DNA of 64,000 nt, from the NCBI GenBank assembly GCA_900547395.1, contig URGP01000007.1, positions 45,707-109,706 of the forward strand, given 5' to 3'. Below, one piece after another: positions 46,484-56,375 of the stretch (positions within the stretch are counted from its first letter, which is position 1; each line of letters opens with the position of its first letter). The stretch is from an uncultured Opitutales bacterium (GTDB lineage Bacteria; Verrucomicrobiota; Verrucomicrobiia; Opitutales; Intestinicryptomonadaceae). The notes below the pieces were generated by a model that was not told the origin of the DNA, made no database searches, and worked only from the letters and a program-made list of their open reading frames with translations. The position numbers and the translations under genes were made by a program.

Positions 46484-49177
46484 TTAAAGATTTGCCAAGA
46501 GCTTTTCGATTTCCGCAAGTTTTTCTTGGTATTGGGAGAGCTGTTTTTTTGCCCCTTCAATCACGTTTGCGGGTGCTTTTGAAACGAAGGCTTCGTTTGA
46601 AAGGCGCGCGTTCGTGCTTTTTATAAGGCTTTCAAGCTTTTCCTTTTCCTTGCCGAGGCGTTTCTTTTCGGCATCGGCATCGACAGAGTTCGACAAGTCC
46701 AAATAGATTGTGCCGAGGGCGCAGATTGTCGCGGGGCAATCAGAAACTTCCGCCTTGATTTCAATGGAAGCGGCTCCCGCAATCTTTTTCAGTTTTTCGG
46801 AGTTTTCAGCCACGATTTTCGATTTTTCTTTATCCGACGAGAAATAAAGCTTTACGTCGCGCTTGCTTGCAAGCTTGTACTGCGCTTTCAAAGCGCGCGC
46901 TTTTGTTGCGAAATCGCGCAAGCCTTCGGTTGTTTTAAGGGCGTTTTCGTCAGCCTTTATGCCGAGGGAGGCAAGCTTTTCTTCAAAATGCGGATTTTCG
47001 TTTTGGATGAAATCTCCGTCTTTGCCAAATCCCATGGAGTGCCACAATTCTTCCGTTATAAACGGCATGAACGGGTGGAGCATCAAAATCAACGAGCGCA
47101 GGCACAAGTCTTGGACTGCCAAAACCGTCTGCTTTGCGCTTTCGTCGGAGAGGCGGGATTTTGAGACTTCCAAGTACCAGTCGCAGAAATCCGTCCAGAA
47201 GAATGAATAGAGCCGCTGGGTGATTGAGTTGAACTGGTATTCTTCGTAGTCCTTGTCGATGGACTTGGAGGCGTTTATAAGGCTTGTCAAAACCGCAAGG
47301 TCGTCGGAGTCGAGCTTTGACTTGTCAATGCGCGAAACGATTTTTTCAACCGACGAATTATCCGCGATTTCTCCCGACATTTGGCGGAAGCGGCAGGCGT
47401 TCCAAAGCTTGTTGCAGAAGTTTCTGCCAAGCTCGACGCGCTCTTCGCTAAACAGAATGTCCTGTCCTTGCGGCGCGCAGTTCATTACGCCGAAGCGAAG
47501 CCCGTCAGCTCCATACTTTGCGATAATTTCGAGCGGGTCGGGCGAATTGCCGAGGCTCTTTGACATTTTGCGCCCCTGCATGTCGCGTATGATTCCCGTG
47601 AAATATACGTTCTTGAACGGGATTTTATGCGCATCGTCCCCGTCCATAAATTCCAAGCCCGCCATAATCATGCGCGCGACCCAGAAGAAAATGATGTCGG
47701 GCCCCGTCACAAGGTCGCTTGTCGGATAGAAGTATTTAAGCGACTTGTCTTCCATCGCCTTTTTGTCGGGCCAGCCCATTGTAGCGAAAGGCCAAAGCCA
47801 TGAGCTTGCCCAAGTGTCGAGAGAATCTTCGTCTTGAACCCAATTTTCCGCGTCGGCAGGGGGATTTACTCCCACATAGACGTGTTCCGGGTTTTTAAGG
47901 TCGATTTTTTCAACGCCTTTTTTGTACCATACGGGGATTCGGTGCCCCCACCATATTTGGCGCGAAATGCACCAGTCGCGAATGTTGTCGAGCCAGTGAG
48001 TGTAGGTCTTTTCCCATCTTTGGGGCCAGAATTTTATAAGCCCGCTTTCAACCGCTTTCTTGGCTTCTTCGATTTTGGGATACTTCAAGAACCATTGGTC
48101 TGAAAGGCGCGGCTCGATTGGAACATCGCCCCTTTCGGAATATCCGACGTTGTGTTCATAGTCCTGAACTTCTATTAAAAGCCCCAAGTCCTTTAATTTT
48201 TGGACTGCAAGTTTGCGGGCGTCCTCGCGGTTTAAGCCCTTGAAGTCATCGCCTGCGAGTTCGTTCATCGTCGCGTCTGGGTTCATTATGTCGATGATTT
48301 CGAGATTGTGCCGCTGTCCTATTTCAAAGTCGGCGGGGTCGTGGGCGGGGGTGATTTTGAGCGCGCCTGTGCCGAACGACATGTCAACATATTTGTCGCC
48401 GATGATTTTGATTTTTGCGCGGGGGAAAGGACGCCAGCAATGCTTGCCGATTAAGTGCGCATAGCGTTCATCGTCGGGGTTGACTGCGACTGCGGTGTCG
48501 CCCATTATGGTTTCGGGGCGCGTTGTGCAGATTTCCAAGTACTTTCCCGGCTCTTCCGCGATTTCATACTTCATCTTGTAGAATTTGCCCGCTTCGTGCT
48601 TCATTATCACTTCCTCGTCGGAGAGGGCGGTCAAGTTTACGGGGCACCAGTTTACCATGCGCTTGCCGCGGTAAATGTATCCCTGCTTGTAAAGCTTTAC
48701 GAATGCCGTAAGCACTGCTTCGGAGTAGTCGTCGTCGAGAGTGTGCACAAGCCTCGACCAGTCGCAGCTTGCGCCGAGTTTTTTAAGCTGCTCTATTATT
48801 ATGCCGCCGTGCTTGTCGCGCCAGTCTTTCGCGCGCTCGATGAATTTTTCGCGACCGAGCTTTCTTGCGGACGTTCCTTCCTGCCTTAAAACTTTTTCGA
48901 CTTTTGTCTGGGTTGCGACACCCGCGTGGTCCGTTCCGGGAATCCAAATCGCAGACTTGCCAAGCTGGCGGGCGCGCCTTATTAAAATATCTTGAATGGT
49001 GTTGTTTAAAACGTGTCCCATCGTCAGCACGCCCGTTACGTTCGGGGGGGGGATTACAATGGAATACGCTTCTTTCGAGGAGTCGGGTCTGCCTTCAAAG
49101 CAGCCTTCCGCGACCCATTTCGCGTACCATTTGTTTTCTACTTCCGAGGGATTGTATGCTTTTGATATTTCGCTCAT
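46484..49177 (-). CDS. valS: Valyl-tRNA synthetase
   Basis: An 897-residue class I synthetase that charges tRNA-Val. The HIGH-type motif is PPPNVTGVLTMGHVLN, KMSKS is present as RKMSKSLGNSPDP, and the editing domain carries TTRPETIMGDTAVAV. The C-terminal coiled-coil arm (DAEKKRLGKEKEKLESLIKS) typical of ValS closes the protein. The ATG at 49177 (MSEISKAYNPSEVENKWY) is chosen, since the upstream ATG adds a head of ten residues with no family match. Confidence 0.96.
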   Translation of the reverse strand: MSEISKAYNPSEVENKWYAKWVAEGCFEGRPDSSKEAYSIVIPPPNVTGVLTMGHVLNNTIQDILIRRARQLGKSAIWIPGTDHAGVATQTKVEKVLRQEGTSARKLGREKFIERAKDWRDKHGGIIIEQLKKLGASCDWSRLVHTLDDDYSEAVLTAFVKLYKQGYIYRGKRMVNWCPVNLTALSDEEVIMKHEAGKFYKMKYEIAEEPGKYLEICTTRPETIMGDTAVAVNPDDERYAHLIGKHCWRPFPRAKIKIIGDKYVDMSFGTGALKITPAHDPADFEIGQRHNLEIIDIMNPDATMNELAGDDFKGLNREDARKLAVQKLKDLGLLIEVQDYEHNVGYSERGDVPIEPRLSDQWFLKYPKIEEAKKAVESGLIKFWPQRWEKTYTHWLDNIRDWCISRQIWWGHRIPVWYKKGVEKIDLKNPEHVYVGVNPPADAENWVQDEDSLDTWASSWLWPFATMGWPDKKAMEDKSLKYFYPTSDLVTGPDIIFFWVARMIMAGLEFMDGDDAHKIPFKNVYFTGIIRDMQGRKMSKSLGNSPDPLEIIAKYGADGLRFGVMNCAPQGQDILFSEERVELGRNFCNKLWNACRFRQMSGEIADNSSVEKIVSRIDKSKLDSDDLAVLTSLINASKSIDKDYEEYQFNSITQRLYSFFWTDFCDWYLEVSKSRLSDESAKQTVLAVQDLCLRSLILMLHPFMPFITEELWHSMGFGKDGDFIQNENPHFEEKLASLGIKADENALKTTEGLRDFATKARALKAQYKLASKRDVKLYFSSDKEKSKIVAENSEKLKKIAGAASIEIKAEVSDCPATICALGTIYLDLSNSVDADAEKKRLGKEKEKLESLIKSTNARLSNEAFVSKAPANVIEGAKKQLSQYQEKLAEIEKLLANL

Positions 49178-49350
49178 TTTGCTTATAAAATAAAGAATAC
49201 TAAACAAAAGCGATGTTAAAATAAGTCAAACAATTAAAGCCTGTTTGGGCAAAAATTTGCGTTTTTCAGGGAAAAATTCGCGATTTTGCTTAAATCGAGC
49301 TTTTTTGCGTTGAGTCCGCGTTTTATTTTTGGCAAATTTCCGCAAATAAA

Positions 49351-50142
49351 ATGAATGATATTTTGGAAAAATTGGACGAGGTTTGGGGCGAAATCCGCAA
49401 AGAGGCGGAATCCGTTGCCGAAAAAGAACCCGCGTTGACTTCGCTTTTTGAAGATGTGATTTTAAGTCGCGCCACTTTGTTTGAGGCAATAGGGTGCAGA
49501 ATTGCCCGCAAATTCGCCGCAAAGGCAATGCCCGAAAGCCTTGTTCGGGAAATTTTTGTTTATGTATGCTCCAGAAACGAGGACGTCCGCAGGAACATTT
49601 TGCGCGACATAGTGGCAATTTACGACCGCGACCCCGCCTGCTCAAGCTATCTCGAACCCGTCATGTATTTCAAGGGCTTTCAGGCGATTTGCGTGCATCG
49701 AATGGCGCATGTTTTGTGGAATGCGGGGCGAAGGCACCTCGCTTTGTATTTCCAAAGCCTTTCTTCTGAAATCTACGGCGTTGACATTCATCCTGCGGCG
49801 AAATTCGGGGGCGGCATACTGCTCGACCACGCTACAAGCTTTGTCGCGGGCGAAACGAGCGTTGTCGAAGACGACGTTTCCATCTTGCACGAGGTCACTT
49901 TGGGCGGCACAAGCACCGAGTGCGGCGACAGGCATCCGAAAGTCCGCTCTGGCGTTTTGATTGGCGCGGGCGCGAAGCTTTTGGGCAACATCGAAATAGG
50001 CATGGGCGCGAAAATAGGGGCGGGCAGTGTCGTCTTGTGCGACGTTCCCGCGCATACCACCGTGGCAGGCGTTCCCGCCAAAAGCATATGCTCTTCAAAG
50101 GAGACAATGCCGTCTTTAAACATGAACCAGCATCTCGAATAA
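49351..50142 (+). CDS. cysE: Serine O-acetyltransferase
   Basis: A 263-residue enzyme that makes O-acetylserine, the first step of cysteine synthesis. The N-terminal helical SATase domain (DILEKLDEVWGEIRKEAES) is followed by the left-handed beta-helix with FQAICVHRMAHVLW, GVDIHPAAKFGGGILLDHAT, VTLGGTS and VGAG-like LIGAGAKLLGNIEIG. The order and length are typical of full CysE with feedback-sensitive tail. It stands alone with a terminator. Confidence 0.92.
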   Translation: MNDILEKLDEVWGEIRKEAESVAEKEPALTSLFEDVILSRATLFEAIGCRIARKFAAKAMPESLVREIFVYVCSRNEDVRRNILRDIVAIYDRDPACSSYLEPVMYFKGFQAICVHRMAHVLWNAGRRHLALYFQSLSSEIYGVDIHPAAKFGGGILLDHATSFVAGETSVVEDDVSILHEVTLGGTSTECGDRHPKVRSGVLIGAGAKLLGNIEIGMGAKIGAGSVVLCDVPAHTTVAGVPAKSICSSKETMPSLNMNQHLE

Positions 50143-50170
50143 TTCGGCATAATTTTCTGATTTGCAATTT

Positions 50171-50210
50171 ATCCGCCATTTTGCCCGTTTGGGGCTTTGG
50201 CGGATTTTTT
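50171..50210 (+). terminator. Terminator after cysE
   Basis: ATCCGCC (50171-50177) pairs with GGCGGAT (50199-50205), followed by T-run; the 21-base loop is long. Confidence 0.6.
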
Positions 50211-50285
50211 ATATTCGGGAATTGCCGCAAAATGAATTGTTTTTTCTTGCTTAAAACGCCGCGCAAACTTTATTGTTTTTTTGTT

Positions 50286-51656
50286 ATGTTTAAGCGTTTG
50301 ATTTTTTTAGTCTCCCTTTTTTTGATGGCTTCTTCCGTTTTGTTTGCGGAGCAGCTCAAGAGGGCGAAGTATGTTTTTTTGTTTATAGGAGACGGAATGT
50401 CCCTTCCGCAGCGCATGATTGCGCAGAACTACTTAAAGAGTTTGGGCGGGGATGATTTGCTCATAAATTCGCTTCCCGTGCAGTCCATAACTTTCACTAA
50501 GTCTGCCGACTCTTTGATTACCGACTCCGCCGCGAGTGCGACTGCCATTGCCTGCGGGAAAAAAACCAAAAACCATTACATTGGCGTCGATTCAAACGGA
50601 AATCCGCTGACATCAACCGCGTATGTGGCGAAAAAGTCGGGCAGAAAAGTCGGAATTATAACCTCCGTCACCTTGACTCACGCGACGCCCGCCGCTTTTT
50701 ACGCCCATAATTCAAACAGGGGCAACGAGTATGAAATTGCTCTCGATTTGGTAAATTCGGGTTTTGATTATTTTGCGGGCGGAGGAATTGCCCAACATGA
50801 CAACAAAAATGCCAAGTCTTTCAAAGGCGACATTTATTCGCTTGCGAAAAATTCAGGCTACTCCGTTTTTGTGGGGGAAAAAGAATTTTCCGAAATATCG
50901 GGGCAAAAAAAGGTGATTGCGGTTGAAAACAAAGCTTGGGCGATGCCTTATTTCATCGATAAAAAGGACGGGCTTCGCCTTGCGGACTTCACCCGCAAGG
51001 GCATCGAGCTTTTAGACAACCCGAAGGGATTTTTCATGATGGTAGAAGGCGGCAAAATCGACTGGATGTGCCACGCAAACGATGTAGCAACCACGATTGG
51101 CGAAATCTTGGAGTTTGACAGGGCGGTTGGCGAAGCCTTTGCGTTTGCAAAAAAGCATCCGAAAGAAACGCTGATTGTAATAACGGGAGACCACGAAACG
51201 GGCGGGCTTACTCTTGGCTTTGCGGGCACGGGCTACAAGCTCTATCCCGAAAGGCTGAAAAACCAGACTTGCTCTTACGACTCTTTTAAAAACAAAATAA
51301 AAGATTTCGTAAAATCAAATTCCGAAGCGGTTTTTGACGATATTAAGCCTATAATTGAAAAAAGCTTCGCTCTAAAATTTGGCGCGCCCAAAGATGAGCC
51401 AATGCGCCTTTCGACTGCTGAAACGAACGAATTGAAGTCGGCTTTTGAGCGTTTGAAAAAAAATCCCGATTCTTCCGCACTTGCCAATTCCGCCCTTCGG
51501 ATTTTCAACAACAAGGCTGGAATTGCTTGGACTTCAAACGCGCACACAGCCCTGCCGGTCGCGACTTCCGCTTATGGGGTGAACTCCTCGATTTTTAGCG
51601 GAATGTTCGACAATACCGACATAGCGAAAAATTTAAAGGCAGTCTTGGAAAAATAG
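50286..51656 (+). CDS. Alkaline phosphatase (PhoA family), exported
   Basis: A 456-residue metal-dependent phosphomonoesterase. A signal peptide (MFKRLIFLVSLFLMASSVLFA) precedes the catalytic domain. Metal and active-site motifs are FIGDGMSLPQ, nucleophile Ser81 in TDSAASATA, EGGKIDWMCHAND and ITGDHETGGLTLG; the final His motif is WTSNAHTALPV. The ATG at 50286 is chosen because it begins the signal peptide; earlier frame-open codons lie inside the cysE terminator region. It is followed directly by the YibE/F gene. Confidence 0.9.
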   Translation: MFKRLIFLVSLFLMASSVLFAEQLKRAKYVFLFIGDGMSLPQRMIAQNYLKSLGGDDLLINSLPVQSITFTKSADSLITDSAASATAIACGKKTKNHYIGVDSNGNPLTSTAYVAKKSGRKVGIITSVTLTHATPAAFYAHNSNRGNEYEIALDLVNSGFDYFAGGGIAQHDNKNAKSFKGDIYSLAKNSGYSVFVGEKEFSEISGQKKVIAVENKAWAMPYFIDKKDGLRLADFTRKGIELLDNPKGFFMMVEGGKIDWMCHANDVATTIGEILEFDRAVGEAFAFAKKHPKETLIVITGDHETGGLTLGFAGTGYKLYPERLKNQTCSYDSFKNKIKDFVKSNSEAVFDDIKPIIEKSFALKFGAPKDEPMRLSTAETNELKSAFERLKKNPDSSALANSALRIFNNKAGIAWTSNAHTALPVATSAYGVNSSIFSGMFDNTDIAKNLKAVLEK

Positions 51657-52775
51657 ATGTCGCGTAAGATAAAGGCGCATGATTTTATTTCCGTAATTGT
51701 TTTTGCGGGAGTTTGTGTTTTTCTGTATTTTTTGGATTTATATCCAAGCGGGGAAGACGGGTTTGGGCAGAAATGCAGCGCAAAGGTCGTTAAAGTTGAC
51801 AATTCTTCGATTGACGAAATCGGGATTTTGAAGAAGGGCTACCAGTCTCTCAAAGTTGAAATTCTCGGCGGTTCCTTCAAGGGGGAAATTTTTGAGGCAC
51901 GCAACATTTTGCGCGCTCAGATGGATCTTGACAAAATGTTCAAGGAGGGGGACATAGTGTGGGTTTCGATTTTGAACGGCTCAGACCCCAAGGTTGACGC
52001 TATAAACGCGCAAGATTATTACAGGAAGGATTTGACAATATGGCTCTTTTTAATCTTTGCCGTGTTGCTTGTGATTTTCGGGGGATTTGTCGGGTTTAAG
52101 GCATTGGTTTCGTTTGCGCTTGCCTGCTTTGTCATTTGGAAGCTTGTTGTTCCGCTTTGCCTTATGGGGTACAGCGCGATATGGGTTTCGCTTTTTGCGG
52201 TGTTTATTTTGACGGGGGCGATTTTGTTTTTGGTTGCGGGATTTACGCGCAAAGGGCTTACTGCGTTTGTCGGGGCCATGGCGGGAATTTTTGCAAGTTG
52301 CGTGATGGCGTCAGTCTTTACAAAATTATTTTCGATAAACGGGGCGGTTATGCCGTTTTCGCAAGCCTTGCTTTATTCGGGCTTTGAGCATTTGAACTTG
52401 TCGGAGCTTTTTATTGGCGGGATATTCTTGTCCTCATCGGGGGCGGTGATGGATTTAAGCATGGACGTTGCCGCAGGAATGCAGGAAGTTTATTTGCGCG
52501 ACAAATGCATTTCTTTTAAGGAGCTTGTGTCGGCGGGATTTCGCATGGGAAGAAGCGTTGTGGGTACGATGTCAACCACTCTTTTGTTGGCATACGCGGG
52601 TGGGTATTTGACGCTTATGATGGCTTTTTTGGCTCAGGGCACAAGTCCCGACGATTTCATAAACAATCCCTATGTGGCTTCCGAGTGCGTAAAAACGATA
52701 GTAGGCTCTTTCGGTTTGGTTTTGGTTGCGCCGCTAACCGCGCTTGCGGGCGGATTTCTTATAAGAAAGCCTTAG
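51657..52775 (+). CDS. YibE/F family membrane protein
   Basis: A 372-residue integral membrane protein that starts with the stop of the phosphatase gene. The YibE/F domain is recognised by DVNAQDYYRKD-like DAINAQDYYRKDLTIWLF, and repeated helices, then FLSSSGAVMDLSMDVAAGMQEV and MGRSVVGTMSTTLLLAYAGG. The family is widespread and of unknown function, sometimes linked to metal or nucleotide transport by guess only. About eight membrane segments are visible. Confidence 0.85.
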   Translation: MSRKIKAHDFISVIVFAGVCVFLYFLDLYPSGEDGFGQKCSAKVVKVDNSSIDEIGILKKGYQSLKVEILGGSFKGEIFEARNILRAQMDLDKMFKEGDIVWVSILNGSDPKVDAINAQDYYRKDLTIWLFLIFAVLLVIFGGFVGFKALVSFALACFVIWKLVVPLCLMGYSAIWVSLFAVFILTGAILFLVAGFTRKGLTAFVGAMAGIFASCVMASVFTKLFSINGAVMPFSQALLYSGFEHLNLSELFIGGIFLSSSGAVMDLSMDVAAGMQEVYLRDKCISFKELVSAGFRMGRSVVGTMSTTLLLAYAGGYLTLMMAFLAQGTSPDDFINNPYVASECVKTIVGSFGLVLVAPLTALAGGFLIRKP

Positions 52776-52897
52776 CTGAAAAATTCCATCCACGCGATAA
52801 GCGCAAACTGCATTATTACCATAATTGCGACAAGCGTGTAGCAGAATATGAAAAAATAACTGCGGCGCATTTTGCGTTCTTTTACTGTTTGAGACAT
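52772..52897 (-). CDS. Small single-pass membrane protein
   Basis: A 41-residue frame starting with MSQTVKERKMRRSYF and one membrane helix (FIFCYTLVAIMVIMQFALIA). It begins 20 bases after the amgK stop on the minus strand and may be co-transcribed. It is not homologous to anything recognised and could be a chance frame, but the positive-inside start and single helix are typical of real small membrane proteins. Confidence 0.4.
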   Translation of the reverse strand: MSQTVKERKMRRSYFFIFCYTLVAIMVIMQFALIAWMEFFS

Positions 52898-52916
52898 GGA
52901 ATGGAAGTTTTGGCTT

Positions 52917-53870
52917 TTATTTCGTTTCTTCAAGCTTTTTTTGCGCAATTTCGGCAATTTCAAAAGTTTTGGCAAGATTTGCGTTTCTTGCGCATTCCTT
53001 TAAATTTTTCAGCGCGGGGGTGATGTAGTTTAAGTATTCGGGCTTGTTTTTGACGCCGCTTAGGTAGGCGTACGCTCCAAGAGCTTGCATGAGCCTTTGC
53101 GAAGACGCCGCATAAAAGGCGTTTTTGTCGAAAGCAATTTTGCGCGTTTCGCAGTAAAAATTGGCAAGCTCTTCGCGGAGTTCGCCTGCCATCTTTTCGC
53201 AGTAGGGGTCGAACAAAAGAGAGCCCAAGTCGTACCAAAACGAGCCTAAGCGCATTCCTTGAAAATCGATGAAAAACACATTTTCGCCATTTACAATCAC
53301 GTTTTGCGACTGTAAATCGCGGTGTATCAAAGTCTGTTCTTTAAGTATTGGGCTGATTTTCTTCCACTCTTCAAGAGGCTTTTCCAAGTTCAGTTTTAAT
53401 CGGTTTTCAATCAGGTTTTCAAAAAAATAATTTCTCTCCCATTCGTAAAGGCTTTCGTCAAAGCCTGCCATGAGTTTTACGGGATTTTTTAAGTGCGCTT
53501 TCGTGGCTTCTTCGTGCAGGATTGCGGCGTTTAAAAGGGCTTTTTTGTAGAATTTCGACATTTCGGATTTTTCCGCGGTTTTGCAGAAATCGAGCAGGTC
53601 GGTTTTGCCAACGTCCTGCATTACAAGCATTCTTTTATGCTTGTCGTGAAAATGTATTTTGGGGACGCTCACGCCGTTTCGGGATAGAAATTCGGCGATG
53701 TCGGCGTACAGAAAGTTTTCCTCTTTTTCTCCCGAATACTCGCAGAAAATGAGACTGCCCAAATTCTTGTCGGAAAATCTGAAAAATGCGCGCGCGCTTC
53801 CCCCTTTTTGGATTTTTTCAAAACCGCCAAGCATCTCAAACCCAATAGACTTCAAAAAATCAGCATTCAT
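52917..53870 (-). CDS. amgK: Amino sugar kinase (AmgK-like)
   Basis: A 317-residue kinase of the aminoglycoside phosphotransferase fold. The catalytic loop is IHRDLQSQNVIV and the metal-binding motif IDFQGMRLG, as in AmgK, which phosphorylates N-acetylmuramic acid (and GlcNAc) at the anomeric position. It overlaps the uridylyltransferase gene murU by 4 bases (ATGA), the arrangement seen in peptidoglycan recycling operons of Pseudomonas. Together they give UDP-MurNAc without the MurA/MurB steps. Confidence 0.85.
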   Translation of the reverse strand: MNADFLKSIGFEMLGGFEKIQKGGSARAFFRFSDKNLGSLIFCEYSGEKEENFLYADIAEFLSRNGVSVPKIHFHDKHKRMLVMQDVGKTDLLDFCKTAEKSEMSKFYKKALLNAAILHEEATKAHLKNPVKLMAGFDESLYEWERNYFFENLIENRLKLNLEKPLEEWKKISPILKEQTLIHRDLQSQNVIVNGENVFFIDFQGMRLGSFWYDLGSLLFDPYCEKMAGELREELANFYCETRKIAFDKNAFYAASSQRLMQALGAYAYLSGVKNKPEYLNYITPALKNLKECARNANLAKTFEIAEIAQKKLEETK

Positions 53871-54562
53871 TTTATTTTTTCGTATTCCGACGGAGTGCCT
53901 ATGTCCGTCCAGTTTGAATTGTCCTCGTATGCTTCGACGGAGTTTTCGTCGAGCTTTATCATTTCAAGAAGGGATTTTACTGTTGAAAATTTCTTTTGCG
54001 GTGTGTTCTTTACGATGTCCAAAAATTCTTTTTTGCAGGCAAAAATTCCCGTAAACTGCATAAGTTTATCATATCTTGCGCCGATTTCAAAACGCATATC
54101 CGAAACGCAGCCGTTTTTTACCGCCACGTTTTTGTTTGCGCCTTCGCTTCTCAAAATAAGAGAGGCGGATTTTTTGCTTTCTTCAAAATGCCTTATGAAT
54201 TTTGAAATGTCGCCTTCCCAAAAAATGTCGCCGTTATAGACCAAAATTCCGCTTTCGTGGCAAAAGAGCGGAAGTATGTTTTTTAAGCCTCCGCCCGTGT
54301 CGAGCAATTCAGGCTCGTTTACAAATGTAATTTTTGCTCCGCCGTAATATGGAGACGCAAAATATTCCAAATATTTTTGCGGGGCGTGGTGGGTGTTTAT
54401 GATTATGTTTTTTATCTCCGCCGCCGCCAGCTTTTCAAAAATATGCTCGATTAGCGGCTTTCCCTTCACTTTGAGCATAGGCTTAGGGGTGTCTGCCGTG
54501 AGAGGGCGCAGGCGCGTTCCAAGTCCCGCTCCGAGAACAAATGCCGTTTCCAATTTTGCCAT
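53867..54562 (-). CDS. murU: N-acetylmuramate 1-phosphate uridylyltransferase (MurU-like)
   Basis: A 231-residue nucleotidyltransferase. The signature is VLGAGLGTRLRPLTADTPKPM, followed by LIEHIFEKL and YNGDIFW for metal binding. It forms UDP-MurNAc from MurNAc-1-phosphate and UTP. The ATG at 54562 is chosen as it is five residues before the signature strand. It sits upstream of amgK with overlapping stop and start, supporting a joint recycling role. A plain sugar nucleotidyltransferase is the alternative. Confidence 0.85.
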   Translation of the reverse strand: MAKLETAFVLGAGLGTRLRPLTADTPKPMLKVKGKPLIEHIFEKLAAAEIKNIIINTHHAPQKYLEYFASPYYGGAKITFVNEPELLDTGGGLKNILPLFCHESGILVYNGDIFWEGDISKFIRHFEESKKSASLILRSEGANKNVAVKNGCVSDMRFEIGARYDKLMQFTGIFACKKEFLDIVKNTPQKKFSTVKSLLEMIKLDENSVEAYEDNSNWTDIGTPSEYEKIK

Positions 54563-54684
54563 TTGGTAAGTCTTTTTTATAAAGGCGTTTTTTTCAAGCA
54601 ATTTTAAACGATTATGATATTTTGTTTTGTTGACATATCTTAAAAAGCCTTTAAGTTTTACCGTTTAAAATTTATATTGCATTT

Positions 54685-56331
54685 ATGATTACTTGGATAC
54701 AGGTTTTACTTCAAAAGCACCATAAAATTATTTTTTCTGTGCTGCTTTTCGTGATTATCATAGCTTTCGTGTTTACGATTGGCTCTTCCATTCCGTTCTT
54801 CGGCGGCAACGAAGCGTCGGCGACGGTAAACAGAAAGAATTTTTACGGCTACAATCTCGACGACCAGTACCAGATGGCGCAGCTCCAGCGTCAGGCTGTT
54901 TTGGATTTGCGCCTTTCGGACGCGAGGATTGACCAGAATTCGCTTACGGAAGCAATGCTTAAAAGCGCGTATTTGGGCTATGCCGCGAAAAAAATGTGCG
55001 TAAACCGCATTTCAAATTCAGAATTTGAAGCTTTTGTAAAGTCTTTGCCCAAGTTCCAAAAAGACGGCAAGTTTGACGCCGCCGCATGGAAGGAATTTTC
55101 AACCGCGTTTACAAAGAGCATGGCACTTGACGAAGACAAGTTCGCGGCGATGATGGCTTCTGTCGCGGTTGTGCGCTCGATGGAAAAGCTTTTTGCGGGT
55201 CCGGGCTATGTGTCCGACGTTGAAGTTTCGCGCTTTTACGAAGAGCAAAACGGCGTTTGGAATGTTTTGGTCGCGTCTTTAAATTACGAAAAATTCAATC
55301 CTAAGACAAAGGCGACAGAGGAAGAATTGCAGAAGTATTTTGAGCTTAACAAGGAGTCATTCAGAGTTCCCGCCGCGGTTGCTTTGGATGTCGCGTTCAT
55401 TCCCGCAAAGGATTTTGCGGTTGCAGATGAAAATTTCAGCGAAGAAGAAATCGAAAAGTTTTACCGCTCCACAATCCGCAAGTATTTGACACAGGACGAG
55501 AAGGGCATTAAAGCCAAGGACTTGAAGGACGTAAAGGCGGAGGTCGTGAAGGACTTGAAAAATGCAAATGCGGTAAACCGCGCTCTTTCCAAGGCTGACG
55601 AAATTTTGACCGGTATTTACGATTCCGACGTCAAGTTTGCTTCGGCAGAGTTTAAGAAAATTCTGTCGGACGCCAAGCTCGACTTGAAATCCCTGCCTTT
55701 GGTTCGCCCCGACGAAAAGAAGCCCGACGGCATTCCCGCCGAAGTGTTTGACGCAGGCTTTGAGCTTAACGAACAGAAGTTTTACTGCGATCCCGTTGCC
55801 GCCGAAGACGGGGCGTACTTGGTGTTCTTCCGCGAAAGCAAGGCGTCTTATCTGCCCGAATTTGCGCAGGTTAAAGCGGAAGTGGAGCGCGCTTATTTGG
55901 CTCAGAAAAAATCCGAATTGTTCTCCAAAAAAGGGCAGGATTTCGCCGAAAAAATGAAGGCTTCCAAAGCCGATGCCAAGGCATTTGAATCGGCGGCGAA
56001 AGCGGACGGCTTTGAAGTAAAGGACATTGAAAAGTTCTCGTTTGCAAATCCGATGTCGATGGGCATGGAAAACGCGAAGTTTTACGGAGCATTGGCAAGA
56101 ACTTTGCCCATGATGAAGGCGGGCGAAGTTTCGCCTATGGTTACTTTGTCGGGCGAAGGTTTTGTTGTTTTTGCAAAGTCTTTTGCTGCTCCCGATAAAA
56201 ACGCTTCAAAAGCCGAAATCGAAAAGCTTGCCCAACGCGCCCGCGCGGAATTTTCGCAAGTTTCTTCGGGCTTTATCATAAACCACTACATAAATGCGGG
56301 AATGCCCAAAAGCGCGGTTCCCGAAGAATAG
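54685..56331 (+). CDS. PpiD/SurA-like periplasmic folding factor
   Basis: A 548-residue protein with one N-terminal membrane anchor (FSVLLFVIIIAFVFTIGSS), a SurA_N-type helical chaperone domain (LDDQYQMAQLQRQAVLDL), and a parvulin-like region near residues 320-400. The layout is that of PpiD, which helps newly exported proteins leave the translocon. The parvulin part is poorly conserved and may lack isomerase activity. It has its own terminator. Confidence 0.8.
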   Translation: MITWIQVLLQKHHKIIFSVLLFVIIIAFVFTIGSSIPFFGGNEASATVNRKNFYGYNLDDQYQMAQLQRQAVLDLRLSDARIDQNSLTEAMLKSAYLGYAAKKMCVNRISNSEFEAFVKSLPKFQKDGKFDAAAWKEFSTAFTKSMALDEDKFAAMMASVAVVRSMEKLFAGPGYVSDVEVSRFYEEQNGVWNVLVASLNYEKFNPKTKATEEELQKYFELNKESFRVPAAVALDVAFIPAKDFAVADENFSEEEIEKFYRSTIRKYLTQDEKGIKAKDLKDVKAEVVKDLKNANAVNRALSKADEILTGIYDSDVKFASAEFKKILSDAKLDLKSLPLVRPDEKKPDGIPAEVFDAGFELNEQKFYCDPVAAEDGAYLVFFRESKASYLPEFAQVKAEVERAYLAQKKSELFSKKGQDFAEKMKASKADAKAFESAAKADGFEVKDIEKFSFANPMSMGMENAKFYGALARTLPMMKAGEVSPMVTLSGEGFVVFAKSFAAPDKNASKAEIEKLAQRARAEFSQVSSGFIINHYINAGMPKSAVPEE

Positions 56332-56346
56332 TTTTTTAGTTTTTTC

Positions 56347-56375
56347 AAGCCCCGTTTTTTTTCGGGGCTTTTTTT
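56347..56375 (+). terminator. Terminator after the PpiD-like gene
   Basis: AAGCCCCG pairs with CGGGGCTT around an 8-base T-rich loop, with T-run. Confidence 0.85.

Noticed and set aside
49920..50285. Upstream extension of the alkaline phosphatase frame into cysE
   Set aside because: The extension covers the cysE end and its terminator; the signal peptide at 50286 gives a better start.
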